Of a stretch of DNA of 64,000 bases, positions 9,092-17,677 are shown in pieces. The notes beneath the pieces were generated by a model. It was not told the origin of the DNA. It saw nothing but the letters and a program-made list of their open reading frames with translations, and searched no databases. The DNA comes from Alphaproteobacteria bacterium. Its GTDB lineage: Bacteria > Pseudomonadota > Alphaproteobacteria > Paracaedibacterales > VGCI01. Within the stretch, counting starts at the first letter, position 1. Each line of letters opens with the position of its first letter. Both the position numbers and the translations under genes were made by a program. Where the stretch lies: positions 44,313-108,312 of the forward strand of contig JAIESE010000026.1 of assembly GCA_019746225.1 (NCBI GenBank). Reading direction: 5' to 3'.

Positions 9092-9907
9092 ATGACGACC
9101 GCACGATCCACATATTTGATTTGTTTAACAATACTTGCGGGCATTAGTGCCCTACTCTATTACGGGTATGTTCAAGACCAATTCGTGATCACAAGTGGTG
9201 GAAATTTTATCTCCATCTTCGATCGTAAGAACCATACGTTAAATGTGTGTGACAAGGGCAATTGCACGATGGTTACACCGAGATTCGAGAACAATCCTTA
9301 CATGACACATGGAATGACCCCACAAATTTCTATGCCGACACAAACGGGCATGACTGGTGGACAACCTGGCGGACAACCTGGAACACGCCTTCTTGGTTCT
9401 TTTCCGCAACAACCAGGAATGGGTGGCAATCCTCAAATGAATCCTCAGATGATGCAACAAATGCAACAAAGAGAGATGCAACAAAGAGCCATGATGCAAC
9501 AGCAGGGGCAGAATCCCCAGATGATGGGACAGCCTCAAATGGCAGGAATGAATCCGCAGATGAACCCTCAGATGAATCCTCTGTTGATGCAACAGATGCA
9601 ACAACGAGAGATGCAACAAAGAGCCATGATGCAACAGCAAGCGGCAAACGCCCAGATGATGCGCCCTCAAATGGTAAGTGGGGCCCCTCAAGGAGCCCAA
9701 GCACAAGTGGCAGGTGGCGCTCAACAACCCGCCGGCCAATCCCAAGTCCAGGACGTGAAACCAGCGGATGAGGAAGAAGCAACTACCGAAGAATCAACGA
9801 AAGAAGAAGCTACGACGGAAGAAGAAGCTACGACGGAAGAAGGCACAGAAAAGAAGACTGAAGAAGAAACGACTGAGGAAACTGAAGAAGAAGCTGCGCC
9901 CGTTTAA
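9092..9907 (+). CDS. membrane-anchored Met/Gln-rich, Glu/Thr-tailed repeat protein of unknown function
   Basis: From the ATG at 9092 the product is 271 residues: a short N-terminus, one hydrophobic segment (about residues 6-24) acting as signal anchor, a short possibly globular part with two cysteines, then low-complexity sequence. The middle is almost entirely Met, Gln, Asn and Pro and contains two near-identical copies of a Q-R-E-M-Q-Q-R-A-M-M unit. The last 45 residues are Glu/Thr-rich. I prefer 9092 over the upstream ATG at 9023 because GAGGAGG sits immediately before it, whereas 9023 has only a distant AGGA. I recognise no family. The CvpA homologue at 55514-56572 has a comparable Pro/Gln/Met-rich tail. 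Confidence 0.7.
   Translation: MTTARSTYLICLTILAGISALLYYGYVQDQFVITSGGNFISIFDRKNHTLNVCDKGNCTMVTPRFENNPYMTHGMTPQISMPTQTGMTGGQPGGQPGTRLLGSFPQQPGMGGNPQMNPQMMQQMQQREMQQRAMMQQQGQNPQMMGQPQMAGMNPQMNPQMNPLLMQQMQQREMQQRAMMQQQAANAQMMRPQMVSGAPQGAQAQVAGGAQQPAGQSQVQDVKPADEEEATTEESTKEEATTEEEATTEEGTEKKTEEETTEETEEEAAPV
9451..9640 (+). repeat. in-frame tandem duplication within the Met/Gln-rich gene
   Basis: A 55-bp segment at 9451-9505 recurs at 9586-9640 with only a couple of mismatches, 135 bp (45 codons) apart, so the reading frame is preserved. The unit is itself built from shorter GATGCAACA-type repeats. This is typical of slipped-strand expansion and predicts length variation between strains. Confidence 0.75.
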
Positions 9908-9941
9908 GGACTTTCCTCTTCGACTCATTTTTGTCATGATA

Positions 9942-9969
9942 CCCCAAAGATACCATCTTTGGGGTTTTT
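9942..9969 (+). terminator. rho-independent terminator after the Met/Gln-rich gene
   Basis: CCCCAAAGAT (9942-9951), loop ACC, then ATCTTTGGGG (9955-9964) and TTTTT: a perfect 10-bp stem with U-tract. It ends one base before the comF start codon, leaving no normal leader for comF. Confidence 0.85.
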
Positions 9970-9970
9970 C

Positions 9971-10714
9971 ATGTCGACACAAACCTTGTCAAGGCCCATA
10001 TCCAAGGTCTTCTTTGATTTGATTCTTCCGCCTCGATGCTTTGGGTGCGGAGATCTCACAAACAATCACCACACATTATGTTCACATTGCTGGAAAAGCT
10101 GCACTTTCCTTTCTTCTCCCTGGTGTACCCTATGTGGATGGCCCTTTCCCTATGAAGTACCGGACCAAACCGTATGCCCCTCATGCCATCGCCTTCCCCC
10201 CTTATTTGTTCAAAGTCGAAGCGCCCTGGCTTATACTGAAGCGTGTCGCCGTTTTATTTTAAAGTTCAAACAAGGAGATGGAACTTACCTCGCCCCAGGA
10301 CTTAGCAAGCTCATGATTCGTGTTGGACAAGAAGTCTTGATGAATACGGATCTTCTTATTCCTGTTCCCTTGCACTGGATGCGGCTGTTTCTTCGACAAT
10401 ATAATCAGGCAACGCTTCTTTCCAAAAACATCTCTCATTTAACCTATATCCCTACATGCACGGATGCCCTCAAGCGCCAACGCCGAACATCTAAACAAGG
10501 ACACCAAAACCGCAAGGAACGATATACCAACATACGTGGCGCCTTTCAAATTCCCCCTGAAAAGGTTTCCGTTATTAAAGGACAACGCATCACGTTAGTG
10601 GATGATGTTTTCACCACGGGTGCAACGGTCACTGAGTGTGCCCGCGTTTTATTGAATGAGGGTGCAAAAGAAGTTCGCGTCTTAACCCTGGCGCGTGTTA
10701 TAAAACCATTATAA
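9971..10714 (+). CDS. comF: ComF family phosphoribosyltransferase-like protein
   Basis: A 247-residue ComF-type protein: N-terminal zinc-ribbon with CxxC pairs at 23/26, 37/40, 52/55 and 69/72, and a C-terminal phosphoribosyltransferase domain with the PRPP motif VDDVFTTGAT at 210-219. In competent bacteria ComF is needed for uptake or processing of transforming DNA; in alphaproteobacteria it is usually found beside grxC, as here. The ATG at 9971 is the first plausible start; an upstream in-frame TTG at 9959 lies inside the terminator stem. No Shine-Dalgarno sequence is visible, so expression may depend on terminator read-through. grxC starts 15 bp after the stop. Confidence 0.88.
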   Translation: MSTQTLSRPISKVFFDLILPPRCFGCGDLTNNHHTLCSHCWKSCTFLSSPWCTLCGWPFPYEVPDQTVCPSCHRLPPLFVQSRSALAYTEACRRFILKFKQGDGTYLAPGLSKLMIRVGQEVLMNTDLLIPVPLHWMRLFLRQYNQATLLSKNISHLTYIPTCTDALKRQRRTSKQGHQNRKERYTNIRGAFQIPPEKVSVIKGQRITLVDDVFTTGATVTECARVLLNEGAKEVRVLTLARVIKPL

Positions 10715-10729
10715 CCAAGGAGTAATACG

Positions 10730-10987
10730 ATGACCAAAGTCATAATATATACAACGCCCCAGTGCTATTATTGCGTGAAAGCCAAAAAGTTATTTGATAA
10801 ATTGGATGTGCCTTACCTATTATGCGACGTTTCAGAAGATGTTGATTTGCGCAAAGAAATGCTGGAGCGTTCCGGAGGCCGGACCTCCGTTCCTCAAATT
10901 TTTATTGGCGATGCCCACATCGGGGGATTCGATGATCTTTATGCCCTCTATAAGGCTGGAAATCTAGCGAAACATTTAAATCATTGA
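10730..10987 (+). CDS. grxC: glutaredoxin 3
   Basis: An 85-residue dithiol glutaredoxin with active site CYYC following TPQ, the cis-proline loop TSVPQIFI and the glutathione-binding GGFDDLY. It reduces disulfides and glutathionylated proteins in the cytosol using glutathione. AAGGAG precedes the ATG. It is the second gene of the comF-grxC pair and is a full-length, ordinary member of the family. Confidence 0.95.
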   Translation: MTKVIIYTTPQCYYCVKAKKLFDKLDVPYLLCDVSEDVDLRKEMLERSGGRTSVPQIFIGDAHIGGFDDLYALYKAGNLAKHLNH

Positions 10988-11054
10988 ATTTTTTCTAAAA
11001 GCTGGTATTTTTAAAGAAAGAACCGTTAACTCTATATTTAAGGATATTAAAATT

Positions 11055-11459
11055 ATGAGATTTGTTGCCCCTTTCCTTTTTGCCTTTATTGCCATGTTTT
11101 CCCCCACGAATGCAGAGATACAAGGAGAAGCTAAACCAAAAGTGGTCATTTATACCATCCCAAACTGCCCTGGATGTAGTTGGGCAAAGTCTTTCTTTAA
11201 CACTCGCGGAATACCTTTTGAAGAAATCGACATCAAGGGTCGTCCAGATCTTTATCGGGAAATGAAGATAAAGGCCGAGGGTAAATTGGATGAATCTATG
11301 ACGGTCCCTCGTATTTTTGTAAATGGGAAACACCTTGGGAGTTCTACAAACTTGAGTGATGACAGTCTAAAAGCCCTTATGAGTGAGCCTGTCAAAGCTT
11401 CAGGAGTGAAAGAGAACGAACAACCCTTAAAGAGGGCGAGCAAACGTACAGACTCTTAA
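11055..11459 (+). CDS. exported glutaredoxin-domain protein
   Basis: A 134-residue protein with an N-terminal signal peptide ending near TNA-E (residues 1-20) followed by a glutaredoxin fold: active site CPGC, a TVPRIFVNG cis-proline loop and a LGSS segment replacing the usual GGxDDL. The last 25 or so residues are a charged tail. Glutaredoxins normally need cytosolic glutathione, so an exported copy 67 bp after grxC is unusual and could be a duplicate that gained a leader. AAGGA lies 10 bases upstream of the ATG. The domain is clear; location in the periplasm or outside is inferred from the leader. Confidence 0.82.
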   Translation: MRFVAPFLFAFIAMFSPTNAEIQGEAKPKVVIYTIPNCPGCSWAKSFFNTRGIPFEEIDIKGRPDLYREMKIKAEGKLDESMTVPRIFVNGKHLGSSTNLSDDSLKALMSEPVKASGVKENEQPLKRASKRTDS

Positions 11460-11508
11460 CCATAGCCTTTCATAGAACTGAAAGCTAGAAAGTAGAAAGA
11501 TTGTAGCC

Positions 11509-12231
11509 ATGATTAGAGTCGGTGTCTTGGGATCTAAGGGTCGCATGGGCCAAGCTATCATGACCGCTCTTGCAAATCATCCTCGTTGCAATTTGAGTGT
11601 TGCTGGAACAAGAGATAACATAGAGAGCCTTTTTGAGGCCAGTGACGTTGTGATTGACTTCACATCAGCGGATGCTTTGCCCAACCACCTCGATTTAAGC
11701 TTGAAGCATATGAAACCACTTGTGGTCGGCACGACGGGTTTACAACCTCACCACAAGCAACTCCTGCCTACTTTGGCAACGAAAGTTCCTTTGGTCGTTT
11801 CCTCTAACACGAGTATTGGCATCACAATTTTAACAAGCCTTGTTGAAAAAGCAGCCCATGCCTTAGGTGAAGATTTTGACATTGAAATCTCCGAACTGCA
11901 TCATCGTCATAAGAAGGACGCACCTTCAGGAACCGCCCTCATGCTGGGGCAAGCGGCCGCAAAAGGACGCGGTAAATCCTTAAAGACCCTCCAATGTAGC
12001 CACCATACCACTGGGACACGAAAACAGGGAACCATCGGTTTTTCGGTACAACGGGGAGGATCAATCATCGGAGATCATTGTGTGCGCCTCATTGGCGAGG
12101 AAGAAATGCTTGAGTTGTCCCACCGTGGGCTCTCCCGTTCCGTCTATGCCAATGGCGCTCTTCACGCCGCGCGTTGGTTGCTCGATCAAAAGCCGGGCCT
12201 TTACTCTATGAAAGATGTATTGGGGCTTTAA
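11509..12231 (+). CDS. dapB: 4-hydroxy-tetrahydrodipicolinate reductase
   Basis: DapB reduces the DapA product with NAD(P)H in the lysine and meso-diaminopimelate pathway, supplying peptidoglycan. The 240-residue protein has a dinucleotide-binding GVLGSKGRMG at 5-14, GTTG at 74-77 and the catalytic/substrate motif HHRHKKDAPSGTA at 131-143. At 240 residues it is somewhat shorter than the common 265-275. Retention of dapB suggests the organism makes its own diaminopimelate wall. It begins 49 bp after the exported glutaredoxin and may be co-transcribed with it. Confidence 0.95.
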   Translation: MIRVGVLGSKGRMGQAIMTALANHPRCNLSVAGTRDNIESLFEASDVVIDFTSADALPNHLDLSLKHMKPLVVGTTGLQPHHKQLLPTLATKVPLVVSSNTSIGITILTSLVEKAAHALGEDFDIEISELHHRHKKDAPSGTALMLGQAAAKGRGKSLKTLQCSHHTTGTRKQGTIGFSVQRGGSIIGDHCVRLIGEEEMLELSHRGLSRSVYANGALHAARWLLDQKPGLYSMKDVLGL

Positions 12232-12378
12232 ATTATTCTAGAAACGACAATTATAGTATGCTTCTCCAATACATAAATCATGATAATTCTTGATATTCTT
12301 CTTCAAACAGTATATACATAGTACTAATTTTTATCATATTCAAATCAACAAATTCACTCAAAAGAGGAATGCAAGATT

Positions 12379-13734
12379 ATGAAATTGAAATTTTTAAAAA
12401 TACTTACAACGAGTTTGGCGTTAAGTTTTTTGATACCTTCGTATCATGTCCGTGCGGCAGAAAAAGAGGAAGACCTTACGCAGACACGTCTCATTAAAGA
12501 AAGACAAAATGAAGAATATGCAAAGTCATTATTTGTAGATTCAGTTTTGAAGAATCCAGAGTTTCAAAGTCTTTTTCAGGCCTATACTAATAGTTCTCTT
12601 GAAGAGGATGTGTCTGAATTAGAAAATAAAATGAGGGATCATTACAACAACTATTGTCAAACTCTTTCAGCTAAATGCGAATATCCCTATGTCCCATCAG
12701 AGGCACGTTTAGCTTTTTTAATTTCTGAAGATACCCCTATAAGAAGCAACGCTTGGACACTCGAGGATGAACTCGTAAAAATATACGACCTACAAAAAGA
12801 CAACGACCTTTGTCCTTCAGTCTCCTATCTAGACATAGGCCTTATGATCGGTGGTTATTTGTTGCCCAAGTATCAGGCTCTTTGCATAAAAACCCTTAAA
12901 CCATCAAAGCTTCATAATGTCTCGGAAGAAGATAAGGCTGAAATCATTAAATTTCTTTCAGACCATGGAGATGAAATTGGTTGTATTGCCGATTCACGGA
13001 TTATGCTCACGGCATTTAGACTCGTAGGTTTACTTCCAGAAGAAGCTTTCCCAACATTCGACAATTTTCCTATGATGTCATTCAAGTCCTTTCCTTGTGT
13101 AAAACATTGTGGTGGTGTCTTTCAGGGCAAAATGACAATCAAGTTTGAGGATTATACTAGAGGGATATACACCCAAATTATGCAAATGCATCAAATGCAA
13201 GTGCAGTACATGCATCCACCCCATGGACAACAAAATGCTGCTGCACAAGAGCGAAGCTTAGCGCAGAAGGTTGAAAGAGCTCTTTCTTCCCTTGCCATAT
13301 TCTTTAAGAATTGGCCAAATTTTGACATTAATACAGATTGTGCAGATATAGATAAGCAAATACCAAAATGGTTTAATATAACCCGCCAACTGGCGATCTT
13401 TGAACTCAATTATTGGAATCACAGAGCGCCCCTCATGGAACAACTTATCAACGACCTCAATCTTGCAAAAGCAGCTCTAGAGAACGAAAATAATGGGAGA
13501 TTTTACTCAGGCTTAAGCACAAGTTCTTTTTCAGTCTCTCTCACACGAACAACTGAGCAAAATGCTGTGGATCGAGCCACACTTCTCAGTTTTGTAGAGG
13601 AAGAAATCAAGGATCGCGACAAAGATATTCAAGAATATGCCCGAGCAAAACCAATTCTATCTGTCCTGAAAAAGACAGGTGCTTGGTTGGATTATATCTT
13701 TGACTGTATCGATAAAAAGGGCAATTTTTCTTAA
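12379..13734 (+). CDS. exported protein of unknown function
   Basis: A 451-residue protein with a clear signal peptide (residues 1-26, cleavage after VRA). The mature part is mostly helical and charged, with about nine cysteines, some in spaced pairs, which fits a disulfide-bonded protein outside the cytoplasm. A Met/Gln-rich patch lies near residues 260-285. AGAGGA precedes the ATG and a strong terminator follows, so it is a single-gene unit. I recognise no family. An exported effector or envelope protein are both possible. Confidence 0.75.
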   Translation: MKLKFLKILTTSLALSFLIPSYHVRAAEKEEDLTQTRLIKERQNEEYAKSLFVDSVLKNPEFQSLFQAYTNSSLEEDVSELENKMRDHYNNYCQTLSAKCEYPYVPSEARLAFLISEDTPIRSNAWTLEDELVKIYDLQKDNDLCPSVSYLDIGLMIGGYLLPKYQALCIKTLKPSKLHNVSEEDKAEIIKFLSDHGDEIGCIADSRIMLTAFRLVGLLPEEAFPTFDNFPMMSFKSFPCVKHCGGVFQGKMTIKFEDYTRGIYTQIMQMHQMQVQYMHPPHGQQNAAAQERSLAQKVERALSSLAIFFKNWPNFDINTDCADIDKQIPKWFNITRQLAIFELNYWNHRAPLMEQLINDLNLAKAALENENNGRFYSGLSTSSFSVSLTRTTEQNAVDRATLLSFVEEEIKDRDKDIQEYARAKPILSVLKKTGAWLDYIFDCIDKKGNFS

Positions 13735-13758
13735 AACGACCGCCTAATGCAACCAAGA

Positions 13759-13790
13759 AACAGAAGGGACTAAACCCCCTTCTGTTTTTT
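13759..13790 (+). terminator. rho-independent terminator
   Basis: AACAGAAGGG (13759-13768) pairs with CCTTCTGTT followed by a run of seven Ts ending at 13791. It closes the unknown exported gene and touches the first in-frame ATG of the next gene at 13792, one reason to prefer that gene's internal ATG at 13846. Confidence 0.85.
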
Positions 13791-13845
13791 TATGGACCAG
13801 CGTAGAGTAGAATTGTTCAATGCCGTATCAGTCCCAAAGGGTGCC

Positions 13846-15099
13846 ATGACTATTTTTAAGTCCCTCTTTTCCTTTGAATCTATCTTCGTCTTGTGGCTTT
13901 TCTCCTATCAATATAAAAACATCCCTGCTCTTTCCTCTTTTCCTCATGTGACTATTTTTCTGACCCTCATCCTCATTCCTTGGGGGCTTGTCCTCTATTT
14001 CAAAAACAAACCCGCGGAAAAGACAAGCATCCGAGACACCCTTCTTCTCGTCTTTCTCGGCATGAGTTTATGGTTCATCACCACAAGTTTTTGGTCCCCC
14101 TCCCATGACTACAAACTTCAGAAAACGCTATGTTATTTGATTTATACGATCCCTGGGTTTTTGGCAGGATACATGGTTATTTCGCAAGATAAGATGCGCT
14201 TGAGAAGGCTGCTGGGGGCATTCGTTGTTTTTTCGATGATCATTTTGGGCGAATGTTTTAGGGTATTTTGGATGAATGGCCTCACTACCATGTCAGACAT
14301 CATGAACACCAATTACTTGGTCACCGGTCAAACGTTAGGGGTCGGCCTCCTCATTCTGATGGCCTATTCTTATTTTGACTATTCAACAAGAGTACCGAAT
14401 GTTTCAGTCTTTCGAGGCTTATGGTTCTGGTCCCTTCTTTTGGGGAGCCTATTCTTTTATGCTTTGATCAATTTGGGCGGCAGAGGACCCGTTATTGCAA
14501 CAGTCTTAGCCTTAACTGTGTTTTATGCCTTAAGGGGTTGGCAGGATAGCCCCTCCAAAACGGCCCTTCATCTGGGCATATTGTCGGTTTTTTGTATTGG
14601 GACAACCATCATCTTCAACGGGATTTTTGAGCATACAACCTCCCATTTCATGCAAAGAGCGGCCCCTCTTCTGACAGGTCAAATCGACGAAGCGGTCACT
14701 GAACGCTTCACCTTTTATCAATCTGCCTATCACACGTTCCTTCAGCACCCTATTGCAGGCGTTGGGTTGGGAGGATGGCCGATCTCCCATGGCTTGGGTG
14801 AAATCAATCTTCATCCCCACAATATTTTCTTGGAAATTTTAAGCGAAACAGGATTGATTGGATTATTCCTTTTCTTAGGTTTTTTATCGCTTATTTTGAA
14901 AAGCCATCCCCTTAAATCTATTTTCTCTTCACCCGACGCCACGTGTGTGACCCTCCTCACCCTATTTAGTTTTCTCAATGCCTTAAAAACAGGCGATTTG
15001 CATGATAATCTTCTATTCTTTATTGGGCTTTCCTTATATGCAGGCTTAACCCATTGGAAAAAGACAATTTCCTCCCCATTTAATCCGCAAAATGAATAG
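13846..15099 (+). CDS. O-antigen ligase/polymerase-like membrane protein (Wzy_C family)
   Basis: A 417-residue polytopic membrane protein with about 10-12 hydrophobic segments. The family hallmark is the late periplasmic region with HPIAGVGLGGW and then HPHNIFLEILSETGLIGL, matching the H-N-x-x-L-E-x-x-x-E-x-G pattern of WaaL/Wzy proteins; a conserved arginine lies in the NLGGRGP segment. Such proteins join or polymerise undecaprenyl-linked glycans onto lipid A-core in the periplasm. The ATG at 13846 has AAAGGG upstream; the ATG at 13792 abuts a terminator T-run. No other glycan genes are adjacent. Ligase versus polymerase cannot be settled from sequence. Confidence 0.82.
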   Translation: MTIFKSLFSFESIFVLWLFSYQYKNIPALSSFPHVTIFLTLILIPWGLVLYFKNKPAEKTSIRDTLLLVFLGMSLWFITTSFWSPSHDYKLQKTLCYLIYTIPGFLAGYMVISQDKMRLRRLLGAFVVFSMIILGECFRVFWMNGLTTMSDIMNTNYLVTGQTLGVGLLILMAYSYFDYSTRVPNVSVFRGLWFWSLLLGSLFFYALINLGGRGPVIATVLALTVFYALRGWQDSPSKTALHLGILSVFCIGTTIIFNGIFEHTTSHFMQRAAPLLTGQIDEAVTERFTFYQSAYHTFLQHPIAGVGLGGWPISHGLGEINLHPHNIFLEILSETGLIGLFLFLGFLSLILKSHPLKSIFSSPDATCVTLLTLFSFLNALKTGDLHDNLLFFIGLSLYAGLTHWKKTISSPFNPQNE

Positions 15100-15255
15100 A
15101 TTCTTTAAAATTGCCAACAGAGATGGAATCGTTGCGTCTAAGCTCTTCACAAGTAAATAAAACATGAATATTAATTTGACACATGAAGCTATTTTGCCTA
15201 TTAATTTGAAAAGTTTATTTCCTGCTTTCGCCAGAATTTTATCTAGGGATTTATT

Positions 15256-16071
15256 ATGAAGGCCTTTCTCCACACCCTCTTGTTCCTCTTCTTGGCCTGC
15301 TCTACTTTTTCAATGGAAAACAAGGAACCCGCCTTTTTTGCCAGATCCAACACGTCACATATTATAGTTGAAGAGGGCAATTGTCGCCAGCAACATTCCC
15401 CTTGTTCAAGTTTTAAACCTGTCATCGCCCTCATGGGGTTTGATCATGGTTTTTTGAAAGATGCTGATCACCCTGAAATTAAATTTGAACCAAGATTTCT
15501 TAAGCTGTATGATCCCGGCACAGATGCCCTTCGAGCATTTATCCAAGAAAAGGATAGCAAAGATTTAACGCCCAGAGAGTGGATGAAGATTAGCGCCGTT
15601 TGGTATTCTCAAGTCGTCACCCAAGTGATCGGATATGAACAATTTGCAAAGTATCTCTTTGATTTTAAATATGGTAATCAAGATTGTCGTGGAGACCCAG
15701 GGAAAGACAATGGACTAACAAATTGTTGGTTAATGAGTTCTTTAAGAGTTTCCGTTGTTGATCAAGTTGAATTCATGGAGATTTTATATAACCATAATCA
15801 TTCTCAAATCGAGACCATTGTTTCACGACAAGCCATAGAAAAAACAAGAGAAATCTTGGCGTTAGAAGATTTACCCAATGGGTGGAAACTTTTTGGCAAA
15901 ACAGGGGGCGGCACAGACCAAGGCTGGTTCTCTGGCTGGGTTGAAAGAGATAAACAATTTATTGCGTTTTCGCAGTATATTGTAAGAGGAGAAGAATTGG
16001 ACTTGTCCTTAGGAAAAAGAGCAAAGGACATTGCCCTTGAAAAGGTAGCAAAGCTCATAAAAGAAATCTGA
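15256..16071 (+). CDS. class D (OXA-type) beta-lactamase
   Basis: A 271-residue exported protein with every class D landmark: SSFK at 51-54 (nucleophile Ser51, carboxylatable Lys54), SAV at 113-115 inside SAVWYSQ, YGN at 139-141, a tryptophan in NCWLMSSL, KTG at 215-217 and GWFSGW after it. These serine enzymes hydrolyse penicillins and sometimes oxacillin or carbapenems in the periplasm. A signal peptide covers about the first 19 residues. It sits among chromosomal housekeeping genes with no mobile element, consistent with an intrinsic gene. GGGAT is a weak ribosome binding site. Sensor domains of BlaR/MecR share this fold, but the full-length soluble form argues for an enzyme. Confidence 0.92.
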   Translation: MKAFLHTLLFLFLACSTFSMENKEPAFFARSNTSHIIVEEGNCRQQHSPCSSFKPVIALMGFDHGFLKDADHPEIKFEPRFLKLYDPGTDALRAFIQEKDSKDLTPREWMKISAVWYSQVVTQVIGYEQFAKYLFDFKYGNQDCRGDPGKDNGLTNCWLMSSLRVSVVDQVEFMEILYNHNHSQIETIVSRQAIEKTREILALEDLPNGWKLFGKTGGGTDQGWFSGWVERDKQFIAFSQYIVRGEELDLSLGKRAKDIALEKVAKLIKEI

Positions 16072-16090
16072 AGGGTATGGTACTCAACGA

Positions 16091-17326
16091 ATGACCCTGA
16101 CATCTCAAAATTTTGCGGCCCTCATGGCGGCATTTGCCCCATTTGAGCCAACCCCCGCCATCGCCATCGCCACCTCTGGGGGACCGGACAGCATGGCTTT
16201 GGCACTCCTAGCCCATGCGTGGGCGAAAGCGCAAGGCGGCAAAGCCATCGCTTTGACCGTTGATCATAAATTGCGAGAAGAATCTACAAGAGAAGCCGTC
16301 CAAGTTAAGTCATGGCTTGAAGCCCACGGAATGGAACATCATATTCTGACTTGGGATCGAGGTGAGAAAGATATGCCTGAAACAGCTCTCCAAGCTTCTG
16401 CGCGTGAGGCGCGGTATCACCTATTGGGACAATGGTGTCAAGCCCATGGGGTGAAGCACCTCTTGACCGCCCACCATGCACAAGATCAGTTGGAAACGTT
16501 CCTGATTCGCCTGGCCAAAGGGTCCGGTCTTAAAGGCTTAACGGGCATTCAAGGGGCAGTTGCGACAGCGTTTGGGCGAACTCTACGCCCCCTCCTCACC
16601 ATTGATTCTGCGCACCTCAAAGTATATCTCGAGAAAATGAATCAGCCCTATATTATGGATCCCAGCAATGAGAATAAGGACTTTGCACGCATCCGATGGC
16701 GTCAATTGACTCCCAGCCTAGTCGCAGAAGGCCTCACACCTCAGTCCTTGCAAGAAACCCTCGAGCGGCTCACCCATTCTCAACGCCTTATTGATCAAAG
16801 TATCTCGAGGTACATTCAAGAGCATGTCACGCTCTCCCCTTATGGGTATGCATCGTTGGACAAAGAAGCGTTGGGTGAGTCTGCGGAAGTTCTTGAAGAA
16901 ATTGTAAAGCGGGTTTTGGCGACCATTGGCACGCGCGATTATCCGGTGCGCCGCCAAGCTCTCCATCGCGCAATGGAGGCTATGCAATCTTCTCAATCCT
17001 TTACCCTTGGCGGGTGCCAGCTCATCCAGAAGGCAAAACAGTATTGGATTGTAAGAGAGCTTGCTGCCGTTGGAGACGATATCCCGATCAATCAGCAAGG
17101 CACCTACCTTTGGGACAATCGATTTACCGTTGAAGTGCCTCTTGATGGTCGGGGGCGCATTGCCGCATTGGGCGAGGAAGGCATCTCCCAACTCAGTGAG
17201 GAGCAAAAGTTGCCCCTAAAAGATGTCCCACATGTTGTGTTGCAAACCTTGCCGGCAATGTGGGAAGGAGATGAGGTCGTCGATCCCCTTCCCCCTCTTA
17301 AATTCACTCCTCATTTCCCTCTATAG
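16091..17326 (+). CDS. tilS: tRNA(Ile)-lysidine synthetase
   Basis: TilS ligates lysine to C34 of the CAU-anticodon tRNA-Ile using ATP, changing its reading from AUG to AUA; it is essential in most bacteria. The 411-residue protein has the PP-loop SGGPDS near residue 30, an N-terminal N-type ATPase domain with an AHHAQDQLET motif and a C-terminal substrate domain. It starts 19 bp after the beta-lactamase stop. In many alphaproteobacteria tilS is followed by ftsH; here a palindromic repeat and an exporter gene follow. Confidence 0.92.
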   Translation: MTLTSQNFAALMAAFAPFEPTPAIAIATSGGPDSMALALLAHAWAKAQGGKAIALTVDHKLREESTREAVQVKSWLEAHGMEHHILTWDRGEKDMPETALQASAREARYHLLGQWCQAHGVKHLLTAHHAQDQLETFLIRLAKGSGLKGLTGIQGAVATAFGRTLRPLLTIDSAHLKVYLEKMNQPYIMDPSNENKDFARIRWRQLTPSLVAEGLTPQSLQETLERLTHSQRLIDQSISRYIQEHVTLSPYGYASLDKEALGESAEVLEEIVKRVLATIGTRDYPVRRQALHRAMEAMQSSQSFTLGGCQLIQKAKQYWIVRELAAVGDDIPINQQGTYLWDNRFTVEVPLDGRGRIAALGEEGISQLSEEQKLPLKDVPHVVLQTLPAMWEGDEVVDPLPPLKFTPHFPL

Positions 17327-17370
17327 TCTTGATCTTTTCAAAGTGAACAGCAACAAATCAATACATTAGT

Positions 17371-17507
17371 CGTCATTGCGAGGAGCGCATACGACGAAGC
17401 AATTCAGGGGCAACAAAATAGATCTAGAATTGCTATTTGTTTCAAGGTGCCCCTTTAAGTAGTTTATCCTTGGCCCCTGGATTGCTTCGCATTCCCTCGC
17501 AATGGCG
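17371..17507. repeat. dispersed palindromic repeat (GTCATTGCGAGGAGCGCA type)
   Basis: Within the 351-bp gap after tilS, the left arm reads CGTCATTGCGAGGAGCGC and continues to CGAAGCAATTCAGGGGC, and the right arm returns as GCCCCTGGATTGCTTCG and CCTCGCAATGGCG. About 55 AT-rich bases separate the arms. Related copies lie at 46615-46771, 48061-48200 and 63626-63781. I see no gene in the rest of the gap, which presumably holds the promoter of the exporter gene. Confidence 0.8.
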
Positions 17508-17677
17508 ATTATGATTATGAAGCTACAACAAAAAGAATGAAGATAGCTCCTGTTGAATAAAACTCAAAATAGCCTTCTACCAACCCCATAAATTGTAGGT
17601 TGAAGTCACCCATTTTCTTATTTATAAATAAATTATGAACTTAAAACGACCTGGCCCTTTAACTCTAAAGGTATCTC

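Noticed and set aside
9239-9782. Long open frames antisense and out of frame in the Met/Gln-rich gene
   Set aside because: Repetitive codons with few stops keep all frames open; only the plus frame at 9092 has a leader and Shine-Dalgarno.
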